Shown one piece after another: positions 11,226 through 19,200 of a DNA stretch of 61,967 nucleotides (position 1 is its first letter; every line of letters starts with the position of its first letter). The DNA is taken from contig JANXSK010000216.1 in assembly GCA_025352695.1 (NCBI GenBank), forward strand, positions 1 through 61,967. Direction: 5' to 3'. This DNA is from Ferruginibacter sp. Lineage in GTDB: Bacteria > Bacteroidota > Bacteroidia > Chitinophagales > Chitinophagaceae. Below the pieces are notes generated by a model, which ran no database searches, had not been told where the DNA came from, and saw only the letters and a list, made by a program, of their open reading frames with translations. The position numbers and the translations under genes were made by a program.

Positions 11226-11545
11226 GGTAGATTCATTTGTAAATTAAAGAGGGGCAGCATAAGGGGCTGCCCCCTTTTTTTTGCTTGCTACTTTAAAAGG
11301 GAGTAGATAACAGAAATATGATTTTTTAATACTTCGGTTACTTTATTCCAATTTTTAAAATTTGTTGTAAAAACTTGTAAAAAATAAACGAGTTAAATAT
11401 CAATAAGTATAGCATTCCGCCATGATTATTTACTATCCTTTTTACTTAACCGGATACAAACGCTACACATTAATTTATTATTACTCCTAGGCATAACCGC
11501 AAATGATATTTGTTTTTTAAGTAACTTTAGAAAACCCCATTTTAT
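11226..11545 (+). other. Intergenic region with one terminator
   Basis: A 320-base spacer holding the terminator at 11251-11282 and otherwise AT-rich sequence. A TAACTTTA sequence at 11522-11529 lies 16 bases before the next ATG and is a weak promoter candidate (last base differs from TAnnTTTG). Nothing else was recognised. Confidence 0.5.
11251..11282 (+). terminator. Rho-independent terminator after the metalloprotease gene
   Basis: The stem GGGGCAGC (11251-11258) pairs perfectly with GCTGCCCC (11266-11273) across a seven-base loop and is followed by a run of eight T (11275-11282). It lies 25 bases after the stop. Confidence 0.9.
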
Positions 11546-12019
11546 ATGTTATGGAGAAAATTCAATGGCGATCCCATTCAACTACCCATCAAACAAGCGG
11601 TGGAAGAAACGATTAAAAGGGAAGCCGAATCAGGTAACCACCTTAAAGTTTGTATTGGGACCGACAGCCAGGTAAAAGGTAAAGAAACAGAGTTTGCAAC
11701 AGTAATTGTTTTTTTACGCGAAGGTCGAGGTGGTTTCATGTTCATTCACAATGAAAAAACTTTGGTAAAGTACAGCATTAAAGAACGTATGCTGGTAGAG
11801 GTTGCCAAAAGCATCGAAATTGCGTATGAATTGTGCGACTTATTTACTTTGTACGATGTTGACATGGAAGTACATGCAGACATTAACACCAATCCCCAAT
11901 TTAAAAGTAACGAAGCTTTACGGGAGGCAATGGGTTACATTCTAGGAATGGGTTTTGCCTTTAAAGCCAAGCCAGAAGCTTTTGCCAGCAGCAGTTGTGC
12001 CAACAAAGTGGTTAATTAA
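11546..12019 (+). CDS. YkuK-like RNase H-fold protein (DUF458)
   Basis: A 157-residue protein similar to the Bacillus YkuK family, which has an RNase H-like fold of unproven function. The CIGTDSQVKG segment (about 37-46) holds the conserved acidic residue at the start of the first strand. A second acidic position lies in VDMEVHADINTNP (about 105-117), and GYILGMGFAFKAKPEAFAS near the end is typical of the family. No signal peptide is seen. The ATG start gives MLWRKFNG; the gene stands alone, convergent with engB. Confidence 0.8.
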   Translation: MLWRKFNGDPIQLPIKQAVEETIKREAESGNHLKVCIGTDSQVKGKETEFATVIVFLREGRGGFMFIHNEKTLVKYSIKERMLVEVAKSIEIAYELCDLFTLYDVDMEVHADINTNPQFKSNEALREAMGYILGMGFAFKAKPEAFASSSCANKVVN

Positions 12020-12124
12020 TAAATTGTTTGTAATTGAATTGTTTGTACACTAAAATGTACGAACTATAAATCTTACACCTTATTATTTAACAAAATAAAA
12101 TTGAAATACTTTAATTTTCTTCGT

Positions 12125-12775
12125 TTAGATAGCGGCTTCTTTTTTTGCCTCATTTTTTTCATCAATCAGTGTAAGAATTTTATCTTTTCCTAATTTTTTA
12201 TTAGCGCTACTTACAAAATGTTGTGGTAAAAATTGCCATGTTTTTCTTAGGCGATCTAAAAATAATTTTACATTTTTTGCAACTACCGCCTGTGTTTCTT
12301 TATCCGCTTTTGTAAATACGAGGGCAAAAGGAATCTGCCAAGCATCTAACTGATTTAAAAAATCAAGATCCAGTTTTTGCGGCGTATGGCGGGCATCTAT
12401 CAATACAAAAATCATTTCAAGATTGGGTCTTTTACGCAGGTAATTTTCTATCATCTGTTCCCATCTTCTACGGCTGCGAATACTTACTTTAGCAAAGCCA
12501 TAACCAGGCAAATCTACCAGGTACCATTTAATATTTTCCCCTTCTTTTTTATTATTGATTGCTGAAGCCGAAGTAATTTCAAAATGATTAATGAGCTGTG
12601 TTTTTCCAGGTGTACCAGAGGTTTTAGCCAGTTTATCATTGTTACATAGCATATTGATAAGCGAAGATTTACCTACATTACTACGGCCGATAAAAGCGTA
12701 TTCTTTTTTATCCGGTGCTGGACACTTTTCAAAATCAGGACTACTGATAATATATTTTGCTGATTTTATAAGCAT
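12125..12775 (-). CDS. engB: Ribosome biogenesis GTPase YihA/YsxC/EngB
   Basis: A 216-residue GTPase of the EngB family, needed for late assembly of the large ribosomal subunit. All G motifs are visible: GRSNVGKS at 30-37 (G1), the TSGTPGKTQ switch region at 52-60 (G2), DLPGYG at 88-93 (G3) and TKAD at 155-158 (G4). An SSANKK segment near 190 fits G5. The protein begins at the usual place for the family (MLIKSAKYIIS). A perfect TATCTTTG box lies only five bases before the ATG, so the message is probably leaderless or nearly so. It is divergent from ubiE. Confidence 0.96.
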   Translation of the reverse strand: MLIKSAKYIISSPDFEKCPAPDKKEYAFIGRSNVGKSSLINMLCNNDKLAKTSGTPGKTQLINHFEITSASAINNKKEGENIKWYLVDLPGYGFAKVSIRSRRRWEQMIENYLRKRPNLEMIFVLIDARHTPQKLDLDFLNQLDAWQIPFALVFTKADKETQAVVAKNVKLFLDRLRKTWQFLPQHFVSSANKKLGKDKILTLIDEKNEAKKEAAI

Positions 12776-12779
12776 TCCG

Positions 12780-12787
12780 CAAAGATA
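12780..12787 (-). promoter_or_regulatory. -7 promoter box abutting the engB start
   Basis: The minus-strand sequence TATCTTTG matches TAnnTTTG exactly and ends at 12780. The ATG begins at 12775, which would place the transcription start at or next to the start codon. Confidence 0.7.
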
Positions 12788-13012
12788 CTAAAACCGCCTT
12801 CCTGTAAAGAAGAGTAATTTTAATACTCTACTTTTATTTAAAAAGTTAAAATTAATCGTGCTTGTACCAATGTGTTTATTATTTTAAAATCAATATTTCT
12901 GATGCTATTGTTGGGTTAATAATTTTTATGAATGAACCAAAGCAGCAAGCTGAACGTATATTTAAATGTTAAACAAAGGCTAATCACAACCACTGTAAAA
13001 AACCTAAACCTT

Positions 13013-13020
13013 TATCTTTG
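13013..13020 (+). promoter_or_regulatory. -7 promoter box just before ubiE
   Basis: TATCTTTG is an exact consensus match that ends seven bases before the ATG at 13028. It also shows that the longer reading frame upstream of 13028 is not part of the protein. Confidence 0.65.
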
Positions 13021-13027
13021 CACTACA

Positions 13028-13771
13028 ATGACACAATTTGCACATGATACCATTGTTCCTGTAAAGGGATCCGAACTTTCCAAAAAAGAGCAAGTAGCAG
13101 ATATGTTTAATAACATTGCTTACCGCTACGATTTTTTAAACCGTTTTTTAAGTGCCGGCATTGATATATGGTGGCGTAAAAAAGCTATCAGTCACTTGAA
13201 AACACTGAATCCTAAAAATATACTGGACGTAGCTACTGGTACAGCAGATGTCGCAATTATGACTACATCGCTGCTTCATCCGGATAAAATTACTGGAATA
13301 GATATTAGTGATGGCATGCTGGAAATTGGCAGAACAAAAATTAAAAAACAAGGCCTTCAAAATACTATTGAACTTATTAACGGCGATAGTGAAACAATAA
13401 AATTTGATGATAACACGTTTGATGCAGTTACAGTTGCCTTTGGTGTACGAAACTTTGAACATTTAGAGAAAGGTTTAAATGAAATAAAAAGAGTATTAAA
13501 ACCGGGTGGAAAATTGGTAGTGCTTGAATTTAGTCAGCCTAAAACTGCCGGTGTAACGCAACTGTATAATGTTTACATGAAATTAGTAGCTCCGAATGTG
13601 GGTAAATTATTTTCAAAAAACCGCAATGCATATAAATATTTAGACGAATCAATTAAAAAATTTCCTGAAGGCAAAAATTTTACTTTAATCCTTGATAATC
13701 TTGGATATATAAACACTTATTGTAAACCTTTGAGCTTAGGAATATGCAGCATCTATTGCGGAGAAAAATAA
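13028..13771 (+). CDS. ubiE: Demethylmenaquinone methyltransferase
   Basis: A 247-residue SAM-dependent methyltransferase that makes menaquinone from demethylmenaquinone at the membrane (UbiE/MenG). Family motifs are present: ADMFNNIAYRYDFLNRFLS near the N-terminus, the SAM-binding LDVATGTADVAI, then NGDSETIKFDDNTFD, VAFGVRNFEH and LKPGGKLVVLEFSQP. The frame is open for another 32 codons upstream, but the promoter box at 13013-13020 and the usual length support ATG 13028. The final 28 bases overlap the start of porT in another frame, suggesting translational coupling. Bacteroidota respire with menaquinone, so MenG activity is the likely role. Confidence 0.96.
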   Translation: MTQFAHDTIVPVKGSELSKKEQVADMFNNIAYRYDFLNRFLSAGIDIWWRKKAISHLKTLNPKNILDVATGTADVAIMTTSLLHPDKITGIDISDGMLEIGRTKIKKQGLQNTIELINGDSETIKFDDNTFDAVTVAFGVRNFEHLEKGLNEIKRVLKPGGKLVVLEFSQPKTAGVTQLYNVYMKLVAPNVGKLFSKNRNAYKYLDESIKKFPEGKNFTLILDNLGYINTYCKPLSLGICSIYCGEK

Positions 13772-14475
13772 TCTCCATCATCATCATTTTTTTAGTTGTT
13801 CCATTTACCGGGTTTGCGCAGTTGCGTGCCCAGTTAAATAATGAGGATCACGATAACAAGCCATACCATTTTGGTATTAATTTAGGCTTTAATAAATCTC
13901 ATTTCAGTTTTACACACCACCCGTATTTTTTACAGCAGGATAGTGTTATGGGCATAGAAAGCATAAACAGTACTGGTCTTAACCTTGCCTGGCTGGTAAA
14001 CCTAAATCTTAGTAATCATTTTGATCTGCGCACTTATCCGCTAAATCTTACATTTAGTGAAAAAGCTTTTGAGTATACATTAGCCTACCCCGATGTACCA
14101 GGTGGAGAAAGCAAATTGACAATTAAAAAAGTGCAGTCTATTACAATGAGTTTGCCTATACAAATTAAATTTAGCAGCGATCGTATCGATAACTTTAAAG
14201 TGTACACTTTAGCAGGTGTAAAATTTGATTATGATCTTGCTGCCAATGCAGGAAAACAAAATGGAGATGACCTTATTAAGCTAAAGAAATTTGATTACGG
14301 AATAGAAGGCGGTATTGGGTTTCATTTTTATTTCCCCTATTTTGTTTTAACGCCCGAATTAAAAATTAGCTGGGGCCTGGCCAACCTGCACAGCCGCAAC
14401 CCAGCTTTAAAATTTTCAAGCAATATTGATAAAATCAACAGCAGGATGATTTCTTTTTCATTAACCGTAGAATAA
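13744..14475 (+). CDS. porT: Type IX secretion outer-membrane component PorT
   Basis: A 243-residue outer-membrane beta-barrel protein with a signal peptide (about 1-26, ending at TGFAQ). I assign PorT from the conserved start of the mature chain (DNKPYHFGINLGFNKSHF), the LNLSNHFDLRTYPLNLTFSEK stretch (only its FDLRTYP core is quoted as diagnostic), and its position overlapping ubiE, a neighbourhood I know from other Bacteroidota. PorT is needed for type IX secretion, the route used by the sorted proteins at 9639 and 56936. Its start codon lies inside the ubiE gene. A generic outer-membrane beta-barrel annotation is the alternative. Confidence 0.82.
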   Translation: MQHLLRRKIISIIIIFLVVPFTGFAQLRAQLNNEDHDNKPYHFGINLGFNKSHFSFTHHPYFLQQDSVMGIESINSTGLNLAWLVNLNLSNHFDLRTYPLNLTFSEKAFEYTLAYPDVPGGESKLTIKKVQSITMSLPIQIKFSSDRIDNFKVYTLAGVKFDYDLAANAGKQNGDDLIKLKKFDYGIEGGIGFHFYFPYFVLTPELKISWGLANLHSRNPALKFSSNIDKINSRMISFSLTVE

Positions 14476-14505
14476 AAAATACTTTTGTTCTCTTAGCGCA
14501 CCTAA

Positions 14506-16221
14506 CTACAAATCATATTCTCTTTTAGCAATGTTAAGCCGGAGGCCGGCTGTTATTAGCGAAGTATTGGTACTTTGTGTAGGATAGTTTGCAACTTTAT
14601 AACTACGGTACTGGTACGAAAGATCGAAATATAAATTTTCTCTAAACTCGTAAGAAACTTGGACTAAAGCATTAATGCAGGTAATTTTTTGTCCGCCACC
14701 AATTTTATAACCTTCCTCAATTCCATAGCGGTCAGTATCCAGCCTAAAAATATTTCCTCCTGCATTATATCCTAAACTATCAAGCCCTTTTTTGTAATAA
14801 ATCACTTTTCCTAAAATATAAACGTTGTGTTTGGGCTGATAACGTACAATACCAATAAATTCCTGAAAGTTAGCACCCAAAGGATGCGCAAGCGGCTGGT
14901 TATAATGTGTGTAGTTTGATACAGAATCGTTGTGAGAATAAGTATATGGCCTTACGCTGTTGGTTTCTGCCTGCAAATCCAAATTAGGCACCCCAAATGC
15001 ATCAACATATTTTACTCCCAATTGAATTCCGTATTTATTTGCCCACCAACCTTTATTCTCTTTAATTTTATTTAATACAAATTCGTCCAGTAATAATTGT
15101 CCGTAAAGCTGCACTTTGTGTGCAATATTGGCTTTAAAATCGCCACCTAGTAATGCATTATCAGGGCTACCAATAGAGCCTTCAATGTGCCGTAAAAATA
15201 TTATTGGATTAAGATATTGAAAGTCAAAATGATTTTTTCTTCCAAAAATGATACTTTCAAATACACCTACATTAAGCCATTTGGTAACATTCATACTTAA
15301 ATGATGCATGGCAGTATATTTTCTTTCAAAAATATCATCTGCCGTTTTAGTGTAGGGCGGTATCAATTCCATAAATAAATTCTGGTAATTTAGTTTCCAA
15401 ATTTTGGTATTCAATTTAAGAAACAGATTGCTGTTACCCCAATCGCTTAAAAATAAACTGCGATAGCCATTACCAATAAAATTTTTATCATATCCAAATT
15501 GTATATCTATATATTTTGCAGCATTAAAAGTAATGTATCCTCTTGCATCAAAATAGTCAACTCCTGTACCTTTAAATCCTTTATAAAACCCCACCCCAGG
15601 CACTGCCCTTTGAGTATTTATGTATTGTTTAAAAAATTCAGGCCCTCTCTCTTGGTTATCTGTTATAGTGGTTACAAAGCCAAGCCGCTTAGCTATCATC
15701 CCTCTTGCCGTTATGCCCCTGGTATTTAAAAAAAGCATTTCGTTACTTCCTGATTCTTTTGCCAGGTTAAACTGCAACACTGGATTAACAACTAAAAAAA
15801 AATCCTTTACATTAATTTCCAGCAGATTTGGTTTTGTTTTATACAGCGACCCTACAATATTTTTTTTACTCAAAAATGATTCTTTATATCCTGTTACCCA
15901 TTCGCTATTGTTCATTAAAAAGCTTTTCATATTATACTCGTCTAATTTGGTAAAATTTAACGGATTGGTTGCTACTTCAACAAGGGAATTAGAAGATTGC
16001 TTTTGAATGCTATCAAAATACTCCGCCTCTTTTACAATGTACTTGCGATTATATGGCTTTAAAGTAGAAAAATTAATATTGGTATTGGTTTGGTGTTTTA
16101 TTTCTAACCTATCTACAAAATGATAGCCTTTATCACCTTGAGGCAAATAAACAGATTGTGCAGTAACAACAAACGGACAAATAAAAACAAGTAATTTGAA
16201 AAAGCTTTTAATAATTTGCAT
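14506..16221 (-). CDS. Outer-membrane beta-barrel protein, Wzi/RemB-like (uncertain)
   Basis: A 571-residue protein with a signal peptide (about 1-22, MQIIKSFFKLLVFICPFVVTAQS region). The mature part consists of repeated amphipathic strands with aromatic ends, such as DLSYQYRSYKV, and ends in a hydrophobic-terminated strand, as expected for an outer-membrane barrel. The layout resembles the capsule-assembly Wzi-like proteins and the RemB-like gliding proteins annotated in Bacteroidota, but I cannot decide between them. I chose the ATG at 16221, because the signal peptide starts there; an in-frame ATG at 16266 adds only 15 polar residues and would overlap pyrC. It is divergent from pyrC with a 39-base gap. 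Confidence 0.6.
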   Translation of the reverse strand: MQIIKSFFKLLVFICPFVVTAQSVYLPQGDKGYHFVDRLEIKHQTNTNINFSTLKPYNRKYIVKEAEYFDSIQKQSSNSLVEVATNPLNFTKLDEYNMKSFLMNNSEWVTGYKESFLSKKNIVGSLYKTKPNLLEINVKDFFLVVNPVLQFNLAKESGSNEMLFLNTRGITARGMIAKRLGFVTTITDNQERGPEFFKQYINTQRAVPGVGFYKGFKGTGVDYFDARGYITFNAAKYIDIQFGYDKNFIGNGYRSLFLSDWGNSNLFLKLNTKIWKLNYQNLFMELIPPYTKTADDIFERKYTAMHHLSMNVTKWLNVGVFESIIFGRKNHFDFQYLNPIIFLRHIEGSIGSPDNALLGGDFKANIAHKVQLYGQLLLDEFVLNKIKENKGWWANKYGIQLGVKYVDAFGVPNLDLQAETNSVRPYTYSHNDSVSNYTHYNQPLAHPLGANFQEFIGIVRYQPKHNVYILGKVIYYKKGLDSLGYNAGGNIFRLDTDRYGIEEGYKIGGGQKITCINALVQVSYEFRENLYFDLSYQYRSYKVANYPTQSTNTSLITAGLRLNIAKREYDL

Positions 16222-16260
16222 TGGATATATACGGTTTAAACATTCAAATATTTTGAAGAT

Positions 16261-17604
16261 ATGCAAAAATACCTTTTTAAGAACATACAGATTGTAAATG
16301 AAGGAAGTATCGAGGTACTTGATCTTTTAACCAATGGTGAAAGAATTGAAAAAATAGGCAGGCAATTAAATAGCAGCAGCAATGTTATAGAAATAAATGG
16401 TGAAGGAAAATTTCTTTTGCCAGGTGTAATTGACGACCAGGTTCATTTTAGAGAACCAGGCCTTACACACAAAGCCAGTATCTATACCGAAAGTAAAGCT
16501 GCTGTGGCAGGTGGGGTTACAAGTTTTATGGAAATGCCCAACACTATCCCCAATGCTTTAACCATCGATTTGCTGGAAGATAAATACAATATTGCTGCTC
16601 AAAATTCGCTCGCCAATTACTCTTTTTTTATGGGCGTAAGTAATACCAATGCAGAAGAAGTATTAAAAGTAAATAAGCTTAAAACCAACATCTGTGGGGT
16701 AAAAATTTTTATGGGTGCCAGCACAGGCAATATGCTGGTAGATAATTATGCTACGCTGGAAAAAATTTTTAGAGAAACGGAATTACTTATTGCCACGCAT
16801 TGTGAAGATGAAAAAATTATAAAAGAAAATTACCAACGCATAAAAAAAGAGAAAGGAATTTTATCAGCAGCCGATCATCCTTTAATAAGAGATGAGCATG
16901 CCTGCTATGAATCTTCTTTATCTGCAATACAACTGGCAAAAAAATACAATAGCCGCTTACACATTTTGCACATCAGCACCGAAAAAGAATTGCAATTATT
17001 TGGTAATATGCTTTCTTTAAAAGATAAAAGAATAACGGCAGAAGTATGTGTACATCATTTGCATTTTACAGCAGATGACTATGAACGCCTCGGTTATAAA
17101 ATAAAATGTAACCCGGCTATAAAAGCAGCGCATAATAAAGAAGCGCTTTGGAAAGCATTACTGGATGACCGTTTAGACCTTATTGCCACCGACCATGCAC
17201 CACATTTATTATGTGAAAAAGAAGGTGATTATGAGCATGCTCATGCAGGTTTGCCCTTGGTGCAACATCCGCTATTATTGATGCTGCATTATTACAAACA
17301 AGGTACTATTACTTTAGAAAAAATAGTAGAGAAAATGAGTCATGCAGTAGCTGATTGCTTCCATATAAAAGAAAGGGGCTATATACGGGAAGGCTATTTT
17401 GCTGATCTGGTATTAGTAGATATGAATTTACCTTCAACCGTTAATAAAGAAAATATTTTATACAAATGTGGCTGGAGTCCACTGGAAGGCTTCAATTTTC
17501 CGGCAAGTATTAGTCATACTTTTGTAAATGGCCAAATGGTTTATGGAAACGGTGTATGGAATGAATCTAATAAAGGTAAACGATTGAAATTCGGTTTACA
17601 CTAA
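16261..17604 (+). CDS. pyrC: Dihydroorotase
   Basis: A 447-residue amidohydrolase that closes carbamoyl-aspartate to dihydroorotate in pyrimidine synthesis. Visible signature elements are PGVIDDQVHFREPG (54-67), MEMPNT (90-95), GVKIFMGASTGN with the lysine likely to bridge the metals, ATHCEDE, LHILHIST and IATDHAPH. The first of the two metal-binding histidines usual in the HxH motif is glutamine here (Q60), while H62 and R64 are kept. I remember the same DDQVHFR reading from other Bacteroidota dihydroorotases, so it is probably a lineage feature and not a loss. The MutS-like gene follows after 33 bases. pyrD lies elsewhere, at 36385. Confidence 0.93.
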   Translation: MQKYLFKNIQIVNEGSIEVLDLLTNGERIEKIGRQLNSSSNVIEINGEGKFLLPGVIDDQVHFREPGLTHKASIYTESKAAVAGGVTSFMEMPNTIPNALTIDLLEDKYNIAAQNSLANYSFFMGVSNTNAEEVLKVNKLKTNICGVKIFMGASTGNMLVDNYATLEKIFRETELLIATHCEDEKIIKENYQRIKKEKGILSAADHPLIRDEHACYESSLSAIQLAKKYNSRLHILHISTEKELQLFGNMLSLKDKRITAEVCVHHLHFTADDYERLGYKIKCNPAIKAAHNKEALWKALLDDRLDLIATDHAPHLLCEKEGDYEHAHAGLPLVQHPLLLMLHYYKQGTITLEKIVEKMSHAVADCFHIKERGYIREGYFADLVLVDMNLPSTVNKENILYKCGWSPLEGFNFPASISHTFVNGQMVYGNGVWNESNKGKRLKFGLH

Positions 17605-17637
17605 ATATCCTCTTAAATCGTTGCCGCCATTCTTGTT

Positions 17638-18954
17638 ATGGAAATAGATAAAACAACACTTACCGATCTTACAATATTCAATTCAGCAGATGCCATGTCT
17701 GTATTTAATAAAATTAACCGCTGCCGCACAGTTGGGGGGAAAGATAAGCTGTATGAAAATTTTAATAGCCCGCTGAAAAGCATTGAAGCAATAAATGGAA
17801 TACAACAAACACTGCAACTAATTTTACAAAACCTACAGCATTGGCCGGCTCAAATCAGCAATGGATCTGTATTAATGATAGAAAAATTTTACAATGCCAC
17901 TATTGATGATATTCCTGTAAGCCCGTCCTATATTTCAGCCTATAGCTATAAAATATTTCACCGCCCCGATTTTTCATTGGTAGAATATTCTGTTGGCCAT
18001 GCCTTTGATTTTATAAAAGGAATGCAATTAATGATTGCCCGTTTTTTTACCAACGCAGCTCCTGCGCCATTGCATAACATTTTACAACTTGCCAGCAAAA
18101 TCATAACCAAAGTTCAATTCAGCATAATTGAACAAAATAAAAAAGCAGCTGATTTAACGCCGGTGCAGATGTTGCATTTAGGCAGATTTCTTCGGTATCA
18201 TTATAAAAATAATATGCTCGATTTGCTGGAAATTTATTTTCAGTTAGATGCCTGGTACGGAATGGCACTCGCTATCAAGGAATACGATTTACATTTTCCC
18301 GAATTTATACCCGACGCTAAGCCATTACTGCAAGCCGAAGGATTGTATCATTTATTATTACAACAACCGGTAGGATACAACATAAAATTAAATCCGGAAT
18401 GTAACTTTCTCTTTTTAACCGGGGCCAATATGGCTGGTAAAAGCACTTTCATTAGATCTGTTGGAGCAGCTGTATTTTTAGCTCATATTGGGATGGCTGT
18501 GCCAGCTCAAAAAATGCAACTAAGTTTGTTTGATGGTATATTAAGCAATATTAATGTGGTAGATAATTTAGTAAAAGGCGAAAGCTATTTTTACAATGAA
18601 GTACAACGTATAAAATCAACTGTTTTAAAAATATCAGATGGCAGAAAATGGTTGATACTTATTGATGAATTATTTAAAGGAACCAATGTGGAAGATGCAA
18701 TGAAGTGTTCCAGTACTGTCATAGAAGGCTTAATAAAAATATCCGATTCACTTTTTATTTTAAGCACTCATTTATATGAAATTGGTGCCTCATTAAAAAA
18801 TTATCCTAACATTAGTTTTAACTATTTTGAAACTGCTGTAGAAAATGACAAATTACTATTTAGCTACCAGCTAAAAGAAGGCATCAGCAACGACAGGCTT
18901 GGTTACCTGATTTTGAAGAATGAAGGTGTTGTAGACATGCTGCACAAACTATAA
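17638..18954 (+). CDS. MutS-family ATPase lacking the mismatch-recognition domain
   Basis: A 438-residue protein with the MutS ATPase domain at its C-terminal half: TGANMAGKST starting at residue 261, LILIDELFKGT as Walker B and the ILSTHLYEI segment of the switch region. The N-terminal 250 residues look like the helical core/lever of MutS. The mismatch-binding domain I and the connector domain II are absent, and so is the long C-terminal extension, so the protein is about half the length of MutS. Short MutS-like proteins of this kind are widespread in Bacteroidota, usually without known function. It probably forms an operon with pyrC (33-base gap). A role in canonical mismatch repair is unlikely. 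Confidence 0.85.
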   Translation: MEIDKTTLTDLTIFNSADAMSVFNKINRCRTVGGKDKLYENFNSPLKSIEAINGIQQTLQLILQNLQHWPAQISNGSVLMIEKFYNATIDDIPVSPSYISAYSYKIFHRPDFSLVEYSVGHAFDFIKGMQLMIARFFTNAAPAPLHNILQLASKIITKVQFSIIEQNKKAADLTPVQMLHLGRFLRYHYKNNMLDLLEIYFQLDAWYGMALAIKEYDLHFPEFIPDAKPLLQAEGLYHLLLQQPVGYNIKLNPECNFLFLTGANMAGKSTFIRSVGAAVFLAHIGMAVPAQKMQLSLFDGILSNINVVDNLVKGESYFYNEVQRIKSTVLKISDGRKWLILIDELFKGTNVEDAMKCSSTVIEGLIKISDSLFILSTHLYEIGASLKNYPNISFNYFETAVENDKLLFSYQLKEGISNDRLGYLILKNEGVVDMLHKL

Positions 18955-18979
18955 TGGTAACACGAATTTTAAATCACGT

Positions 18980-18995
18980 TCCGATAGCTATCGGA
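18980..18995. repeat. 16-base perfect palindrome, possible dispersed repeat
   Basis: The palindrome TCCGATAGCTATCGGA sits between two CGAATT motifs (18963-18968 and about 19000-19005). A second short inverted repeat, CCCC-TTA-GGGG, lies at 19105-19115. From memory, TCCGATAGCTATCGGA with nearby ACGAATT is a dispersed motif in Bacteroidota; this could not be checked here. It may also act as a weak terminator for the MutS-like gene. Confidence 0.45.
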
Positions 18996-19152
18996 TTAAA
19001 CGAATTAAAAGACAGTTTTGTACAGTAATAACCTTGTGCAAATAGCTAAGACTCAAAAAATTCTCCACAATACAGACGATAGTTAGATTAGAGTTGTCGA
19101 ATACCCCCTTAGGGGATGGAGCAATTATTCATTCTTTCTACTTTAATCCTTG

Positions 19153-19160
19153 TAAATTTG
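19153..19160 (+). promoter_or_regulatory. -7 promoter box for the ABC transporter gene
   Basis: TAAATTTG matches TAnnTTTG exactly and lies 40 bases before the ATG at 19201. Confidence 0.6.
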
Positions 19161-19200
19161 CGTTTATGTTTTAGCTAAAAAAAACTAACAGTATTTTACG

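Noticed and set aside
12932..13027. Longer ubiE product starting at 12932
   Set aside because: The extra 32 codons have no family similarity, and the promoter box lies inside them.
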